Positions 32,629-40,970 are shown, counted from the stretch's first letter. The stretch is DNA of 53,589 bases from Hallerella sp963660435 (GCA_963660435.1 CAVKYI010000013.1:1-53589), one strand, 5' to 3'. Translations and numbers: made by a program. The notes: a model not told the origin generated them from the letters alone.

Positions 32629-33753
32629 ATGATAGACTACTCCCAAGTTCCCTCTCCCTGCTATGTTCTCGAAGAAAGTCGGCTAATCCGCAACCTGGAG
32701 CTTCTAAGAAAGATAGAGGACACGGCAAATGTCAAGATCATCTGCGCGCTCAAGGGCTACAGCATGTGGAGCACCTTTCCTCTCGTCGGGAAGTACCTAG
32801 CCGGAGCGACCGCTTCGAGCCTGAACGAAGCGCGACTCGCCCGCGAAGAGATGGGAAAGGAAGTGCACGTCTTTGCACCTGTCTATCGCGACTCCGAGAT
32901 CGACGAGATTCTCGCCCTTGCGAATCACGTCACGTTCAACAGCTTTTCCCAGTGGATGCGCTTCAGGGAAAAGACTCTCGCCCGGCGCGTAAGTCCGGGA
33001 ATCCGCGTCAATCCGGAATTTTCCACGGTCGAAACGGACCTCTACAATCCTTGCGGCAGCTTTTCGCGACTAGGCGTCACCCGGAAGGAATTCAGGCCCG
33101 ATCTTCTCGACGGCATCGAAGGATTGCACTTCCATGCGCTCTGCGAGCAAAACGCGGACGCGCTCGAAGCGGTTCTCCGGAACTTCGAGGAGCGGTTCGG
33201 GGAATGGATTCCCCAAATGAAGTGGGTGAACCTTGGCGGCGGACACCACATCACCCGGAAGGACTACGATGTCGAGAGGCTAGTCCGCATCCTCCAGGAA
33301 TTTCACGACCGCTACCCGGGCGTCCAGGTGATTCTCGAACCGGGCGAAGCGGTGGGCTGGCAGACCGGGGAACTGGTAGCGACGGTCGAGGATATCGTCC
33401 ACAACGAAAAGGATATCGCCATCCTGGACGTTTCGGTCAGCGCGCACATGCCCGACTGCCTGGAAATGCCATACCGTCCGACGGTTCTCGGCGCGGGAAA
33501 TCCCGGGGAAAGGAAGTTCGACTATCGCCTCGGCGGAGACACGTGCCTTGCCGGAGACATCGTCGGGGACTATTCGTTCGACAGTCCGCTCCGCGTGGGA
33601 GACCGCATCGTGTTTTTCGACATGATTCACTATACGATGGTCAAGACGACTTTCTTCAACGGCGTTCCGCACCCGAGCATCGGCATCTGGAAAGACGGAA
33701 AGTTCAACCTCGTCCGTCGCTTCACCTACGAACAGTTCAGGGACAAGCTATGA
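32629..33753 (+). CDS. nspC: Carboxynorspermidine/carboxyspermidine decarboxylase
   Basis: The protein (374 residues) is a PLP-dependent, alanine-racemase-fold decarboxylase that makes spermidine or norspermidine from the carboxy form. The PLP lysine is in ICALKGYSMW (about residue 43). GLHFHALCEQNADAL, WVNLGGGHHITRKDYD and VILEPGEAVGW provide phosphate and substrate contacts. The C-terminal LGGDTCLAGDIVGDYSF contains the catalytic Cys. Length is standard. No carboxynorspermidine dehydrogenase is in the window. tsaE overlaps its stop by ATGA. Confidence 0.95.
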   Translation: MIDYSQVPSPCYVLEESRLIRNLELLRKIEDTANVKIICALKGYSMWSTFPLVGKYLAGATASSLNEARLAREEMGKEVHVFAPVYRDSEIDEILALANHVTFNSFSQWMRFREKTLARRVSPGIRVNPEFSTVETDLYNPCGSFSRLGVTRKEFRPDLLDGIEGLHFHALCEQNADALEAVLRNFEERFGEWIPQMKWVNLGGGHHITRKDYDVERLVRILQEFHDRYPGVQVILEPGEAVGWQTGELVATVEDIVHNEKDIAILDVSVSAHMPDCLEMPYRPTVLGAGNPGERKFDYRLGGDTCLAGDIVGDYSFDSPLRVGDRIVFFDMIHYTMVKTTFFNGVPHPSIGIWKDGKFNLVRRFTYEQFRDKL

Positions 33754-34190
33754 CATTTACGCCTTTCGCCACCGTCACGACCCACTCGGAAAAGGAAACG
33801 CTGGAATGGGCGAAAAGTTTCGCCGGGACGCTTGCAAGAGGTTCCGTCATCGCCCTATACGGAACGCTCGGCGCGGGGAAAACCGTCGTAAGCCGCGGAA
33901 TCTGCGCGGGACTCGGATTTACCGGACAGGTCAATTCCCCGACATACACGATCGTTCACGAATATCCCAACCCGAAAATGCCGCTCTACCACCTGGATCT
34001 TTACCGCCTGCCGCCCCACGCGGATCTCGGGGAAATCGGGGTCGATTACTACATGTCGCAGAAGGGCGTCACCCTCATCGAATGGCCCGAACGTCTAGAC
34101 GACATGTCGGGCATCACCCACCGTCTCGTGATTTCTGTCGAAAACGGGGACGAGAGAAAGATCACCGTCGAAATCAATTCGCCGCGCTAG
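33750..34190 (+). CDS. tsaE: tRNA threonylcarbamoyladenosine biosynthesis ATPase TsaE
   Basis: This 146-residue P-loop ATPase is needed for t6A formation at position 37 of ANN-decoding tRNAs. Walker A is YGTLGAGKTVVSRGI (about 32-46). NSPTYTIVHEYP and the LYHLDLYRL strand are family marks, and the LIEWPERLDD segment follows. The start is fixed by a four-base ATGA overlap with nspC. The 3' end overlaps the convergent membrane-protein gene by 17 bases. Confidence 0.95.
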   Translation: MTFTPFATVTTHSEKETLEWAKSFAGTLARGSVIALYGTLGAGKTVVSRGICAGLGFTGQVNSPTYTIVHEYPNPKMPLYHLDLYRLPPHADLGEIGVDYYMSQKGVTLIEWPERLDDMSGITHRLVISVENGDERKITVEINSPR

Positions 34191-34728
34191 AATCCTTCGC
34201 CTCCGCCGGAGTCTTTTCCGAAAGCCGTTCGGCAAAGGCCGCTTCGAGAGTTCCCCACTCCGTCGCGTCTTCCGCGGAAAGGAGCAGCGGTTTCCTGAAT
34301 TTCCGCATCGCCGAAAGAGCCGTCGCCGTGTCCGCATCGCGCAAAGCCGCGCGAACGTCTTCCAGTATGTATTCCTGCGTACTTTGCAGGTCCTGGATTG
34401 CGCCTAGACGAATGACGCGCAGACTGTCCAGATCGTTCGGGACATAGCTCAAGTTCCAGGTGCTGTCATAGCACGTCTTTGCAGCAAGCAGGTCGCCGCC
34501 ATCGTAGAGAAGCGCGCAGCGGGCAAAAAGCTCGGCGCTTTCCTTTTTCGTGTATTGATAATACTTGTAGCCGCCAACGATCGCGCCGATGATCACGAGA
34601 AGGACCAGCGCGTCCTGCCATCCGATGAATCCCGAGATTTCCACTTTCTTCTTGCCGTTCTCGTAACCTTCCTCCTCGTCCTCGTCTAGCGGATTCTTCT
34701 TGCCCATGATATTGATAAAGCTCAGCAT
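34174..34728 (-). CDS. Small single-span membrane protein
   Basis: The family is not recognised. The protein (184 residues) has an acidic/basic cytoplasmic N-terminus (DEDEEEGYENGKKK), one membrane helix (about residues 41-57, ALVLLVIIGAIVGGYKYY) and a helical, probably TPR-like extracytoplasmic domain (about 65-170) with two cysteines (CALLYDGGDLLAAKTC). AGGAG seven bases before the ATG overlaps the sufE stop, so it is cotranscribed after sufE. The layout resembles YfgM/tetratricopeptide-like membrane proteins, but the match is weak. Confidence 0.6.
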   Translation of the reverse strand: MLSFINIMGKKNPLDEDEEEGYENGKKKVEISGFIGWQDALVLLVIIGAIVGGYKYYQYTKKESAELFARCALLYDGGDLLAAKTCYDSTWNLSYVPNDLDSLRVIRLGAIQDLQSTQEYILEDVRAALRDADTATALSAMRKFRKPLLLSAEDATEWGTLEAAFAERLSEKTPAEAKDSSAAN

Positions 34729-34737
34729 TAGTCACTC

Positions 34738-35187
34738 CTATTTTTTGAAATTTCCGAGGGCCTTGAAAGCCTCCGCATACAGGTAAATTTGCCGAAGAAG
34801 GCTAGCGAAACCGTTTGCCCGCGTCGGGGAAAGCCCGGTCTGCAGACCGATCCGCTGGAAGAAAGCCGGATCCGCGGCGAGAATTTCGTCCGGAGTCCGG
34901 TTGTCGTAGATTTTTAGCGCCAAGGCTCCAAGCCCGCGGCTTATCAGCGGATTTGCCGCGCCGACTTCCGTGTCCATGTGCAGGTGCAGGACGCCGTCCG
35001 CAAATTCCGGAACGAGAAACATCTTCGAAGCGCAGCCCGAGACCAGGAACTTTTCGTCCCGCAGCACAGGATCCATCCCCGGATGCTCGCGAGCGAGCTT
35101 CAGCAGATATTCCCACTTGTCGTCCGGCGACGCAAAGCCCGCAAAGACCGAACGAATTTCATTTTCAACTTCCTGAATGTTTTTCAT
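34738..35187 (-). CDS. sufE: SufE-like sulfur acceptor protein
   Basis: This 149-residue protein accepts persulfide sulfur from the cysteine desulfurase SufS and passes it to the iron-sulfur scaffold. The active-site Cys is in FLVSGCASKMF (about residues 49-59). The preceding DDKWEYLLKLAREHP helix and the following GAANPLISRGLGALALKIYDNRTPDEIL block are typical. ATG 35187 gives the standard N-terminus; the open frame upstream overlaps the flavoprotein gene. No other suf genes are in the window. It lies 13 bases after the flavoprotein stop. Confidence 0.92.
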   Translation of the reverse strand: MKNIQEVENEIRSVFAGFASPDDKWEYLLKLAREHPGMDPVLRDEKFLVSGCASKMFLVPEFADGVLHLHMDTEVGAANPLISRGLGALALKIYDNRTPDEILAADPAFFQRIGLQTGLSPTRANGFASLLRQIYLYAEAFKALGNFKK

Positions 35188-35200
35188 CGAGAGAGCCTTC

Positions 35201-36403
35201 TCAAATAAAGAACGAGCGCATTTTCCAGAGGATACGCGGCGAAGCGGAAAGAACCGTCCAGAAAATGCGGAACAGCGACCTTTTTTCTTCGGGGACGGAT
35301 GCGAGGCGATGGGCTGCACGATCAAGCTCCGCATCGGTGATGCCGGCAAAGCCCTTCTTTGCGCGGTGGTAGTTCCGATGAGTCTTTCCCTGTATTTTCA
35401 GCCAACGGGAAAAAGCTTCCCTTTCGACGGCAAGGCGTTCCGCGTCCGACGAGGCGGCAAGCCATTTCAGGGCGCATTCCGCAGCGATCTTTCCGCTTTT
35501 CAGCGCTTCCACTATCCCGGAACGGCTGATGGGGTTTACCGTACTCGCCGAATCCCCCGCCTTGAACACGCCGAGCGCGGCGACGGCCCGCTCCGACTGG
35601 CCACACGGAATCGCTCCGCCATGGATGGAAAGGATTTTCGCATCGGGAAATTCATTCGCGAGAAACTTTTTGAGGGTCGCTAGCGGCGGATGCTCCTTCA
35701 GGAACTCCCTGCCGCCGACAAGCCCGATGTTTACGGTCTTTCCGTCACGCGGGAAAATCCAGCCATAGCCGCCGGCAAAGTATCTTTGCCCGAAAAACAG
35801 CTCGATGCGGCTTTCGTCGTGGGGGACGTTTTCCGCAATGGCGAACACGGCGGATTCCAGGTCGAAGCTTCCGTCTTCCAGCGATTCGAGCCCGGAGACT
35901 CCCCGCGTAATTTTCGCCCCCGGTCCCGTCGCGTCGATGACGACTCGAGCCCTTAGAACGGTAGATTCTCCCGCCGCGCAAACGAAGACGTTCCATGTTC
36001 CGTCCGGATTTTTCCCTATCCTTTCGACAGAATCCTCGAAACGGCATTCCGCGCCTTTTTCCGCGGCCTTTTCCGCCATTTCGCGGTGAAACAAGGCGCG
36101 GTTCAGAATCAGCCCGCAGTCTTCCTGGAAATATCCCACGCGGGTCATGTCAGGCGACGTGAAATAGACGCCGTCGAGATGCTTTCTCACCCAGGATTCG
36201 TTCGGTTTCCAGTAGCGGGAAAAGATTTTCCTCGAAACGGCTTCGGCGCAGGGAACGGGCTCCTTCCACGGAGACTTCCTATCGAGGAGCAGCACGGAAA
36301 GGCGACCGGACGCCTCCCCTTGAAGACAGTTCGCGGCATAGAGGCCGGCAGGACCCGCACCGCACACGACTACATCGTAAAAATTCTTCAAATAATGCGC
36401 CAT
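35201..36403 (-). CDS. Geranylgeranyl-reductase-family FAD oxidoreductase
   Basis: This 400-residue flavoprotein has the N-terminal FAD dinucleotide motif VVVCGAGPAGLYAANCL (about residues 11-27). The PCAEAVSRKIF segment occupies the position of the family's conserved Cys region, RVVIDATGPGAKI is central, and GDSASTVNPISRSGIVEALKSGKIAAE (about 290) is the second FAD site. The family reduces isoprenoid double bonds, for example on lipids or quinones. The exact substrate is unknown. ATG 36403 is preferred to the upstream ATG at 36439 because TATTTT ends seven bases before it and the family N-terminus starts there. Confidence 0.85.
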   Translation of the reverse strand: MAHYLKNFYDVVVCGAGPAGLYAANCLQGEASGRLSVLLLDRKSPWKEPVPCAEAVSRKIFSRYWKPNESWVRKHLDGVYFTSPDMTRVGYFQEDCGLILNRALFHREMAEKAAEKGAECRFEDSVERIGKNPDGTWNVFVCAAGESTVLRARVVIDATGPGAKITRGVSGLESLEDGSFDLESAVFAIAENVPHDESRIELFFGQRYFAGGYGWIFPRDGKTVNIGLVGGREFLKEHPPLATLKKFLANEFPDAKILSIHGGAIPCGQSERAVAALGVFKAGDSASTVNPISRSGIVEALKSGKIAAECALKWLAASSDAERLAVEREAFSRWLKIQGKTHRNYHRAKKGFAGITDAELDRAAHRLASVPEEKRSLFRIFWTVLSASPRILWKMRSFFI

Positions 36404-36410
36404 GGCGTGT

Positions 36411-36416
36411 AAAATA
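36411..36416 (-). promoter_or_regulatory. -10 element of the flavoprotein-sufE unit, predicted leaderless start
   Basis: TATTTT on the minus strand ends seven bases before the ATG at 36403. No Shine-Dalgarno is present. Confidence 0.4.
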
Positions 36417-36519
36417 GCTTTTTTGCGGACCGGTCCCATCTTTTTTTTGTCCGAAGCCCGTTTTTTAATTTATTTTAGAGTGGTCAAAATTTTGTTTGGA
36501 CTCTTAAAAAGGAAACGAA

Positions 36520-37944
36520 ATGAACATGCACTTCCATTTGAAATCCAAGTTCGGCGTCTTGCTGTTCGCCACCCTCGCCGCTAGCGCCTTCGCGCAGCAG
36601 ACCGACTGGAGCGGCAAGAACATCGACGTTTCTCTCCGCGACAAGCGAATCGACGGCTTTAATTTCGAAAACGCGAAAGCGGTAAAGAACGTGACCAACT
36701 TCCAGCGCGCGAACGCGACATCCCAGCCGGTTTCGTTCCGCGGTGCGGACCTCCGCGAGGTAGGATTCCAGAACGCCGTGATGAACAACCCGGATTTTCG
36801 CGAAGCCAATCTGGAAAACGCGATTCTTTCGGGCGCGGACCTTCGCGGATCCGATTTCAAGGAAGCGAACCTGAAGGGAGCCAACCTCTACCGCGCGACC
36901 CTCCTCGATTCGAGATTTCCCAAGGCCAACCTGGAAAACGCCCGCCTAGACGCGATGAAGGTCTCGGACCAGGCCGACTTTTCGAAAGCGAACCTCAAGA
37001 ACGCATCCTTTATCGATGTCGATCTGACCCAGGCGGACTTCAGCGACGCCGATCTGACCAACACGAACTTCTCCCGTTCCCTGATGGGTGCGGCGAACCT
37101 TTCGGACGCGATTATCGTCAAGACGGACTTCACGGCGTGCAACCTCATCAACGCGGACTTTGGCGGCGTGGAACTCCGCGACGTGAACTTCACCAAGGCG
37201 GGCCTTTCCAAGGCTGACTTCGGCGGAACCAAGTTCATCAACGTGAACATGCAGAGCGCGGATCTTTCCCTCACGAACTTCAACGACGTCGACCTGTCCA
37301 AGGTCCAGCTGCAAAAGGCTTCCTTTGCGCAGTCCACCGTCAAGAACATGAAGTTCAGCGGCCAGGATCTTTCCGGCGTCGTCTTCGACAAGGGAACCGT
37401 CACGAAGAGCGAATTCGAAAAGTCCAAGATGAACAAGGTCTCGTTCTTCGACGGCGAAGCGAGCAAGAGCATCTTCCGCGGCGCCATCATGCAGAAGGCG
37501 ATTTTCGACGGCACGTATGTATTCAAGGACATCTTCGACAACGCCGACCTGACGAAGGCGAACTTCTCGAATTCCACCATCAACCGTACGAGCTTCGACC
37601 TCGCCAACCTGACCGGTGCGAACTTCTCCGGAGCGAAACTCGAAAAGGTCACGTTCCTGAATGCCAACATGCAGAACGCGAAATTCGATGCGGACACCAA
37701 GATGGAGGACGTCGATTTCTCGGGTGCGGACCTTTCCAATGCGCACATCGAAAAGTTCACGGCGAAGAAAGTCATCTATGACGCCAAGACCAAGTTCCCG
37801 GCAGGCTTCGAACCGCGTCAATACGGCTTCACCAAGCTCGGCGAAAAGGCGGCAAGCATCACCGTCGAAAAGTCCGCGACCCAGGACCAGCCGAAAAAGA
37901 AGAAAAAGCGCAAGAAGACGGCAGACGACGCCGCGGGCATCTAG
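36520..37944 (+). CDS. Exported pentapeptide-repeat protein
   Basis: The protein (474 residues) has a signal peptide (VLLFATLAASAFA, cleavage before QQTDW). About 75 consecutive pentapeptide units of the A(D/N)(L/F)xx type run from about residue 40 to 420 (for example ANLENAILSGADLRGSDFKEANLKG). The last 25 residues are Lys-rich (KKKKKRKK). Such repeats fold as a right-handed quadrilateral beta-helix. Most bacterial ones are cytoplasmic or membrane-bound; this one should be periplasmic or outside. The many Lys, Thr and Val substitutions between residues 200 and 400 make the helix less regular. AGGAAA precedes the ATG. Function unknown. Confidence 0.85.
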   Translation: MNMHFHLKSKFGVLLFATLAASAFAQQTDWSGKNIDVSLRDKRIDGFNFENAKAVKNVTNFQRANATSQPVSFRGADLREVGFQNAVMNNPDFREANLENAILSGADLRGSDFKEANLKGANLYRATLLDSRFPKANLENARLDAMKVSDQADFSKANLKNASFIDVDLTQADFSDADLTNTNFSRSLMGAANLSDAIIVKTDFTACNLINADFGGVELRDVNFTKAGLSKADFGGTKFINVNMQSADLSLTNFNDVDLSKVQLQKASFAQSTVKNMKFSGQDLSGVVFDKGTVTKSEFEKSKMNKVSFFDGEASKSIFRGAIMQKAIFDGTYVFKDIFDNADLTKANFSNSTINRTSFDLANLTGANFSGAKLEKVTFLNANMQNAKFDADTKMEDVDFSGADLSNAHIEKFTAKKVIYDAKTKFPAGFEPRQYGFTKLGEKAASITVEKSATQDQPKKKKKRKKTADDAAGI

Positions 37945-37965
37945 AGTTTTCTACTTTTTGACAAA

Positions 37966-37996
37966 AGCTGTCACTTTTTCAAGGTGGCGGCTTTTT
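37966..37996 (+). terminator. Intrinsic terminator after the pentapeptide gene
   Basis: AGCTGTCAC pairs with GTGGCGGCT (nine pairs, two of them G-U in RNA), loop of nine, then TTTTATTTTT. The T-rich tail merges with the -10 of radA. Confidence 0.75.
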
Positions 37997-38001
37997 ATTT
38001 T
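37996..38001 (+). promoter_or_regulatory. -10 element of radA, predicted leaderless start
   Basis: TATTTT ends six bases before the ATG at 38008. No Shine-Dalgarno is present. The hexamer overlaps the terminator tail. Confidence 0.4.
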
Positions 38002-38007
38002 TAAAAC

Positions 38008-39387
38008 ATGCCAAAAAGAGAAACCGAATTTGTCTGTTCCGAATGCGGCGAAGTTTCGCCGAAATGGGCGGGAAAATGTCCGCATTGCGGTTCCTGGAGT
38101 TCGCTTGTCGAACGCACCGTGGAAAACAAGCTTGCACATCGAGGTCTAGGAAAGAACGCCCTGGATGCCGAGGGACTTTCCGGGATTCCCCGGAAGCTCT
38201 CGGAAATCGAAACGACGGCGACAACTCGCCTGAGCACGGCGATTCCCGAATTCGACAGGACGCTCGGCGGCGGACTTGCGCCGGGTTCCTTCATTCTCAT
38301 CGGAGGCGATCCGGGTATCGGCAAATCGACGCTCGTGCTACAGACTCTTTCGACGATGGCCGCTGCGGGCGTCAAGGCACTATATGTCAGCGGCGAAGAA
38401 AGCGCGGTACAGGTCAAATTGCGAAGCGAACGGCTCGGCGTCTCGGGCAGCGAGCTGCTGCTCCTCTGCGAAACGAATCTCGAACGCATTCTCGAAAAGG
38501 CCAAGGCGATTCAACCCGAAATTCTCGTCATCGATTCCATCCAGACGATTTACAACGCGGACTTGCCGGGAACTCCGGGAAGCGTTTCGCAGCTTCGGGA
38601 ATGCACGCTTTCGCTGATGGTTTTCGCCAAGAACTCGGGATGCATCACCATTCTCGTCGGACATGTGACCAAGGACGGGCAGATCGCCGGGCCGCGGATT
38701 CTCGAGCACATGGTCGATACGGTCGCCTATTTCGAAGGAGACCGCAACAACCAATACCGAATTCTGCGCACGATCAAGAACCGTTTTGGCGCAACGGACG
38801 AGATCGGCGTTTTCGAAATGACGTCCAAGGGACTGGAAAGCGTGAGCAATCCGAGCAAGATTTTTTTGGACGAGACGAACAGGAACGCTCCGGGAAGCGT
38901 CGTAAGCTGTACGATCGAAGGTTCGCGGGCGCTACTCTTCGAAACACAGGCACTGGTCAACCAGTCGAGCTATGCCGTGGCGCAGCGCGTCGCCGCGGGA
39001 ATCGATCCGAAACGTCTCACGATCATTCTCGCCCTGCTCGACAAGTTCGGAGGAATCCCGCTCGGAAATTCCGACGTTTTCGCAAGCATCGCCGGCGGTC
39101 TCAAGATTTCGGATACGGGAACCGACCTCGCCCTTGCGCTTGCGCTTGTCTGCAATCATCTGGGAATCGCGCTACCGCCGCAAACAATCGTTATCGGCGA
39201 ACTGGGACTTTCGGGAGAAATCCGTTCCGTAAGCCAGACGGATCTGCGGATAAAGGAAGCGGAACGGCTAGGCTTCGAACGAATTATCCTGCCCGCAGCG
39301 GCAAAGGCTTCCAAATCTTCCAGGATTGAAATCATCCGGTTCGGGCGTCTGGAAGAGGCTGTCGAATTCGTGCGAAACGGAAGCTAG
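38008..39387 (+). CDS. radA: DNA repair/recombination protein RadA
   Basis: This 459-residue RecA-like DnaB-type motor promotes branch migration in recombination and natural transformation. It has an N-terminal zinc finger (C10-x2-C13, C24-x2-C27), Walker A GGDPGIGKST (about residues 97-106), the RadA-specific KNRFG motif (about 256-260), and a C-terminal Lon-like domain (about 290-455, with GGLKISDTGTDLALALALV and GELGLSGEIR). Length is standard. A repeat cluster begins about 65 bases after its stop. With ComEC at 2 kb, it is the second transformation-linked gene in the window. Confidence 0.97.
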   Translation: MPKRETEFVCSECGEVSPKWAGKCPHCGSWSSLVERTVENKLAHRGLGKNALDAEGLSGIPRKLSEIETTATTRLSTAIPEFDRTLGGGLAPGSFILIGGDPGIGKSTLVLQTLSTMAAAGVKALYVSGEESAVQVKLRSERLGVSGSELLLLCETNLERILEKAKAIQPEILVIDSIQTIYNADLPGTPGSVSQLRECTLSLMVFAKNSGCITILVGHVTKDGQIAGPRILEHMVDTVAYFEGDRNNQYRILRTIKNRFGATDEIGVFEMTSKGLESVSNPSKIFLDETNRNAPGSVVSCTIEGSRALLFETQALVNQSSYAVAQRVAAGIDPKRLTIILALLDKFGGIPLGNSDVFASIAGGLKISDTGTDLALALALVCNHLGIALPPQTIVIGELGLSGEIRSVSQTDLRIKEAERLGFERIILPAAAKASKSSRIEIIRFGRLEEAVEFVRNGS

Positions 39388-39452
39388 AACTTATTCGGGG
39401 GTGAAGAGTGAAGAGTGGATAGTTGATAGTTTGCTAAGCGAGCAGTGAAGGT

Positions 39453-39508
39453 TTGTACGACAAACGGTCATCCTGGAGGGAAGTCAGAACTTAGAGCTTA
39501 GAACTTAG
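39453..39508. repeat. Right copy of the 56-bp inverted dispersed repeat
   Basis: Exact reverse complement of 11-66. It is flanked on both sides by the low-complexity GAAGAGTGGAG-type tract (39398-39420 and 39525-39550). It lies in the gene-free stretch 39388-39762. Confidence 0.9.
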
Positions 39509-39555
39509 AACTTGGGTGAGAGTGGAATGTGGAGTGTGAAGAGTGGAGAGAGAAT

Positions 39556-39791
39556 GTCATCCTGGAGGGAGCTTGCGACCGATAGGATCCAAAGAGGCTA
39601 TAAATGGATTCTATCAGGGCCTTTGGCCCTTCCAGAATGACAGAGAATAGAAGCGTACCGCTTCGCGCTTCTAAGCTCCAAGCTCTCTCAACTAGGCTCT
39701 GAACTGCGGGATGGATTCTATCGGCTCTTTCAGAGCCTCCAGAATGACTATGGTCGGAGATTCTATCGAGGCTTCGCCTCTCCAGAATGAC
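39556..39791. repeat. Cluster of dispersed palindromic repeats running into folA
   Basis: Four units: 39556-39590 (reverse), 39606-39641, 39713-39748 and 39756-39791. In forward form each reads GGAT(T/C)CTATC - hairpin - CCAG(A/G)ATGAC. The hairpins are GGTCGCAAGCTCC, AGGGCCTTTGGCCCT, GGCTCTTTCAGAGCC and GAGGCTTCGCCTC: different sequences that each stay (nearly) self-complementary. The last unit overlaps the 3' end of folA and supplies its stop codon. I see no other gene in 39388-39762. Confidence 0.9.
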
Positions 39792-40287
39792 CGTGAACGG
39801 CCCCCCGCTCAAACACCTGGAAGAGGCTGTCAAAGTCGTCCCTTTCCGATCTTTCGACGCGTTCCTCGCGGAGCAGTTTCCAGTTTTCTCCAAGCGGAGG
39901 CATCAGTACATCGCCATCGACATTCGAAAGGACGCGCGTCAGGTAAAGCCTCTGGGCAAACGGCAACGCCGCGGCATAGACGTTCGCACCGCCGATGACA
40001 AAGAGCTCCGTTTCGCCAGATCTTTCCGCAAACTGAAATCCCGCGGAAAGGCTCTGCACGACAACGCATCCCGGAGCGTTAAAGTCCGGATTGCGGGAAA
40101 GGACGATACTAGTCCGGTTAGGCAGCGGTCGTCCGATATCTTCGTAGTTTTTACGTCCGAGCAGGATGCAATGCCCGGATGTAATCGTCTTGAAACGCTT
40201 CAGATCCTGCGAAAGATGCCACGGCAAATGGCCATCCTTGCCGATGACATTGTTTTCCGAAACCGCGACAATAATAGAAACGAGCAT
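39763..40287 (-). CDS. folA: Dihydrofolate reductase
   Basis: This 174-residue enzyme reduces dihydrofolate to tetrahydrofolate with NADPH. Typical features are SIIVAVSENNVIGKDGHLPWHLSQDLKRFK (N-terminus, with the active-site acidic residue position in the HLSQDLKRFK helix), GRKNYEDIGRPLPNRTSIVLSRN, and FVIGGANVYAAALPFAQRLYLT. The usual fold ends near DFDSLFQVFE. The extra 14 residues (RGAVHGHSGEAKPR) are largely encoded by a dispersed repeat whose CGATAG end provides the TAG stop. GGAG lies upstream of the ATG. It follows the LolA-like gene by two bases. Confidence 0.95.
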   Translation of the reverse strand: MLVSIIVAVSENNVIGKDGHLPWHLSQDLKRFKTITSGHCILLGRKNYEDIGRPLPNRTSIVLSRNPDFNAPGCVVVQSLSAGFQFAERSGETELFVIGGANVYAAALPFAQRLYLTRVLSNVDGDVLMPPLGENWKLLREERVERSERDDFDSLFQVFERGAVHGHSGEAKPR

Positions 40288-40289
40288 TT

Positions 40290-40958
40290 TTACTCCACGT
40301 CGAACATTTTTCCAGGCAGGACATGGCGATGCTTCGCCCCGAGAACTTCCAGGACAACCTTACTTTCGCCACCCGCAACCCGCGTCACAATCGTAACTTT
40401 TTTTAGCGTTCCCGGCAATTCGCTAGAAGCGTCCGAATATTCGAGTTCCGTCTCCGCGGTAGCACCTTGTACGGGAACAGTCATCCGAACGATCCGCTTT
40501 TCTCGCGCCGAATAGAAAAGCGTTGGCTTTGACGCATCCTTCGGCATTATTTTCCAGAGGGAGCCTTCCGCCACAGGAGGGTTGTAGTCGGCGGAATTTC
40601 CCATCTGCCGATTCACGTCGGCGGGATTCTCTGCGGGAATGTCCATCGCGGGGAGCGTTTTTCCCGTTTTCAAGTCGATGACTTTCATCCGACCGTCGTT
40701 CTGGACGATTTTCATCTGCGCCATGCGAGATTTAACCGTCGTAACGGACTTGGAATTTCCCGCCTGAATGACCGTCGTCTCCACGGTTTCCGTTCCGCCC
40801 GGAAAAGTCACCGTGGAACGCATCCGAATTTCACAGGTATCCGGGAAAGCGGACTTTTTCTGGTTGTCGAAGACCGCATTTAAATCCAGCGCGAAAGCGC
40901 TTCCAGCGGCAAAAGTCACCGCTGCGACGCAACAAAAGAACTTTTTCAAATCAAGCAT
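40290..40958 (-). CDS. LolA-like periplasmic protein
   Basis: The protein (222 residues) has a signal peptide (FFCCVAAVTFAAGSAFA, cleavage before LDLNA). The mature region follows the LolA-like pattern of outer-membrane lipoprotein-sorting proteins: TCEIRMRSTVTFPGGTETVETTVIQAGNSKSVTTV, then MKIVQNDGRMKVIDLKTGK and a strand-rich C-terminus. True LolA ferries lipoproteins; this may be a divergent paralogue with another ligand. GAGG before the ATG supports the start. It follows the giant gene by 12 bases and precedes folA by two, so all three are probably one transcript. Confidence 0.65.
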   Translation of the reverse strand: MLDLKKFFCCVAAVTFAAGSAFALDLNAVFDNQKKSAFPDTCEIRMRSTVTFPGGTETVETTVIQAGNSKSVTTVKSRMAQMKIVQNDGRMKVIDLKTGKTLPAMDIPAENPADVNRQMGNSADYNPPVAEGSLWKIMPKDASKPTLFYSAREKRIVRMTVPVQGATAETELEYSDASSELPGTLKKVTIVTRVAGGESKVVLEVLGAKHRHVLPGKMFDVE

Positions 40959-40970
40959 AGAATCCTCGTT

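Noticed and set aside
32622..34190. A long rightward open frame that seems to fuse a 375-residue basic protein to TsaE
   Set aside because: The upstream part is an out-of-frame reading of nspC, whose true frame has all PLP-decarboxylase motifs. tsaE has its own ATG overlapping the nspC stop.
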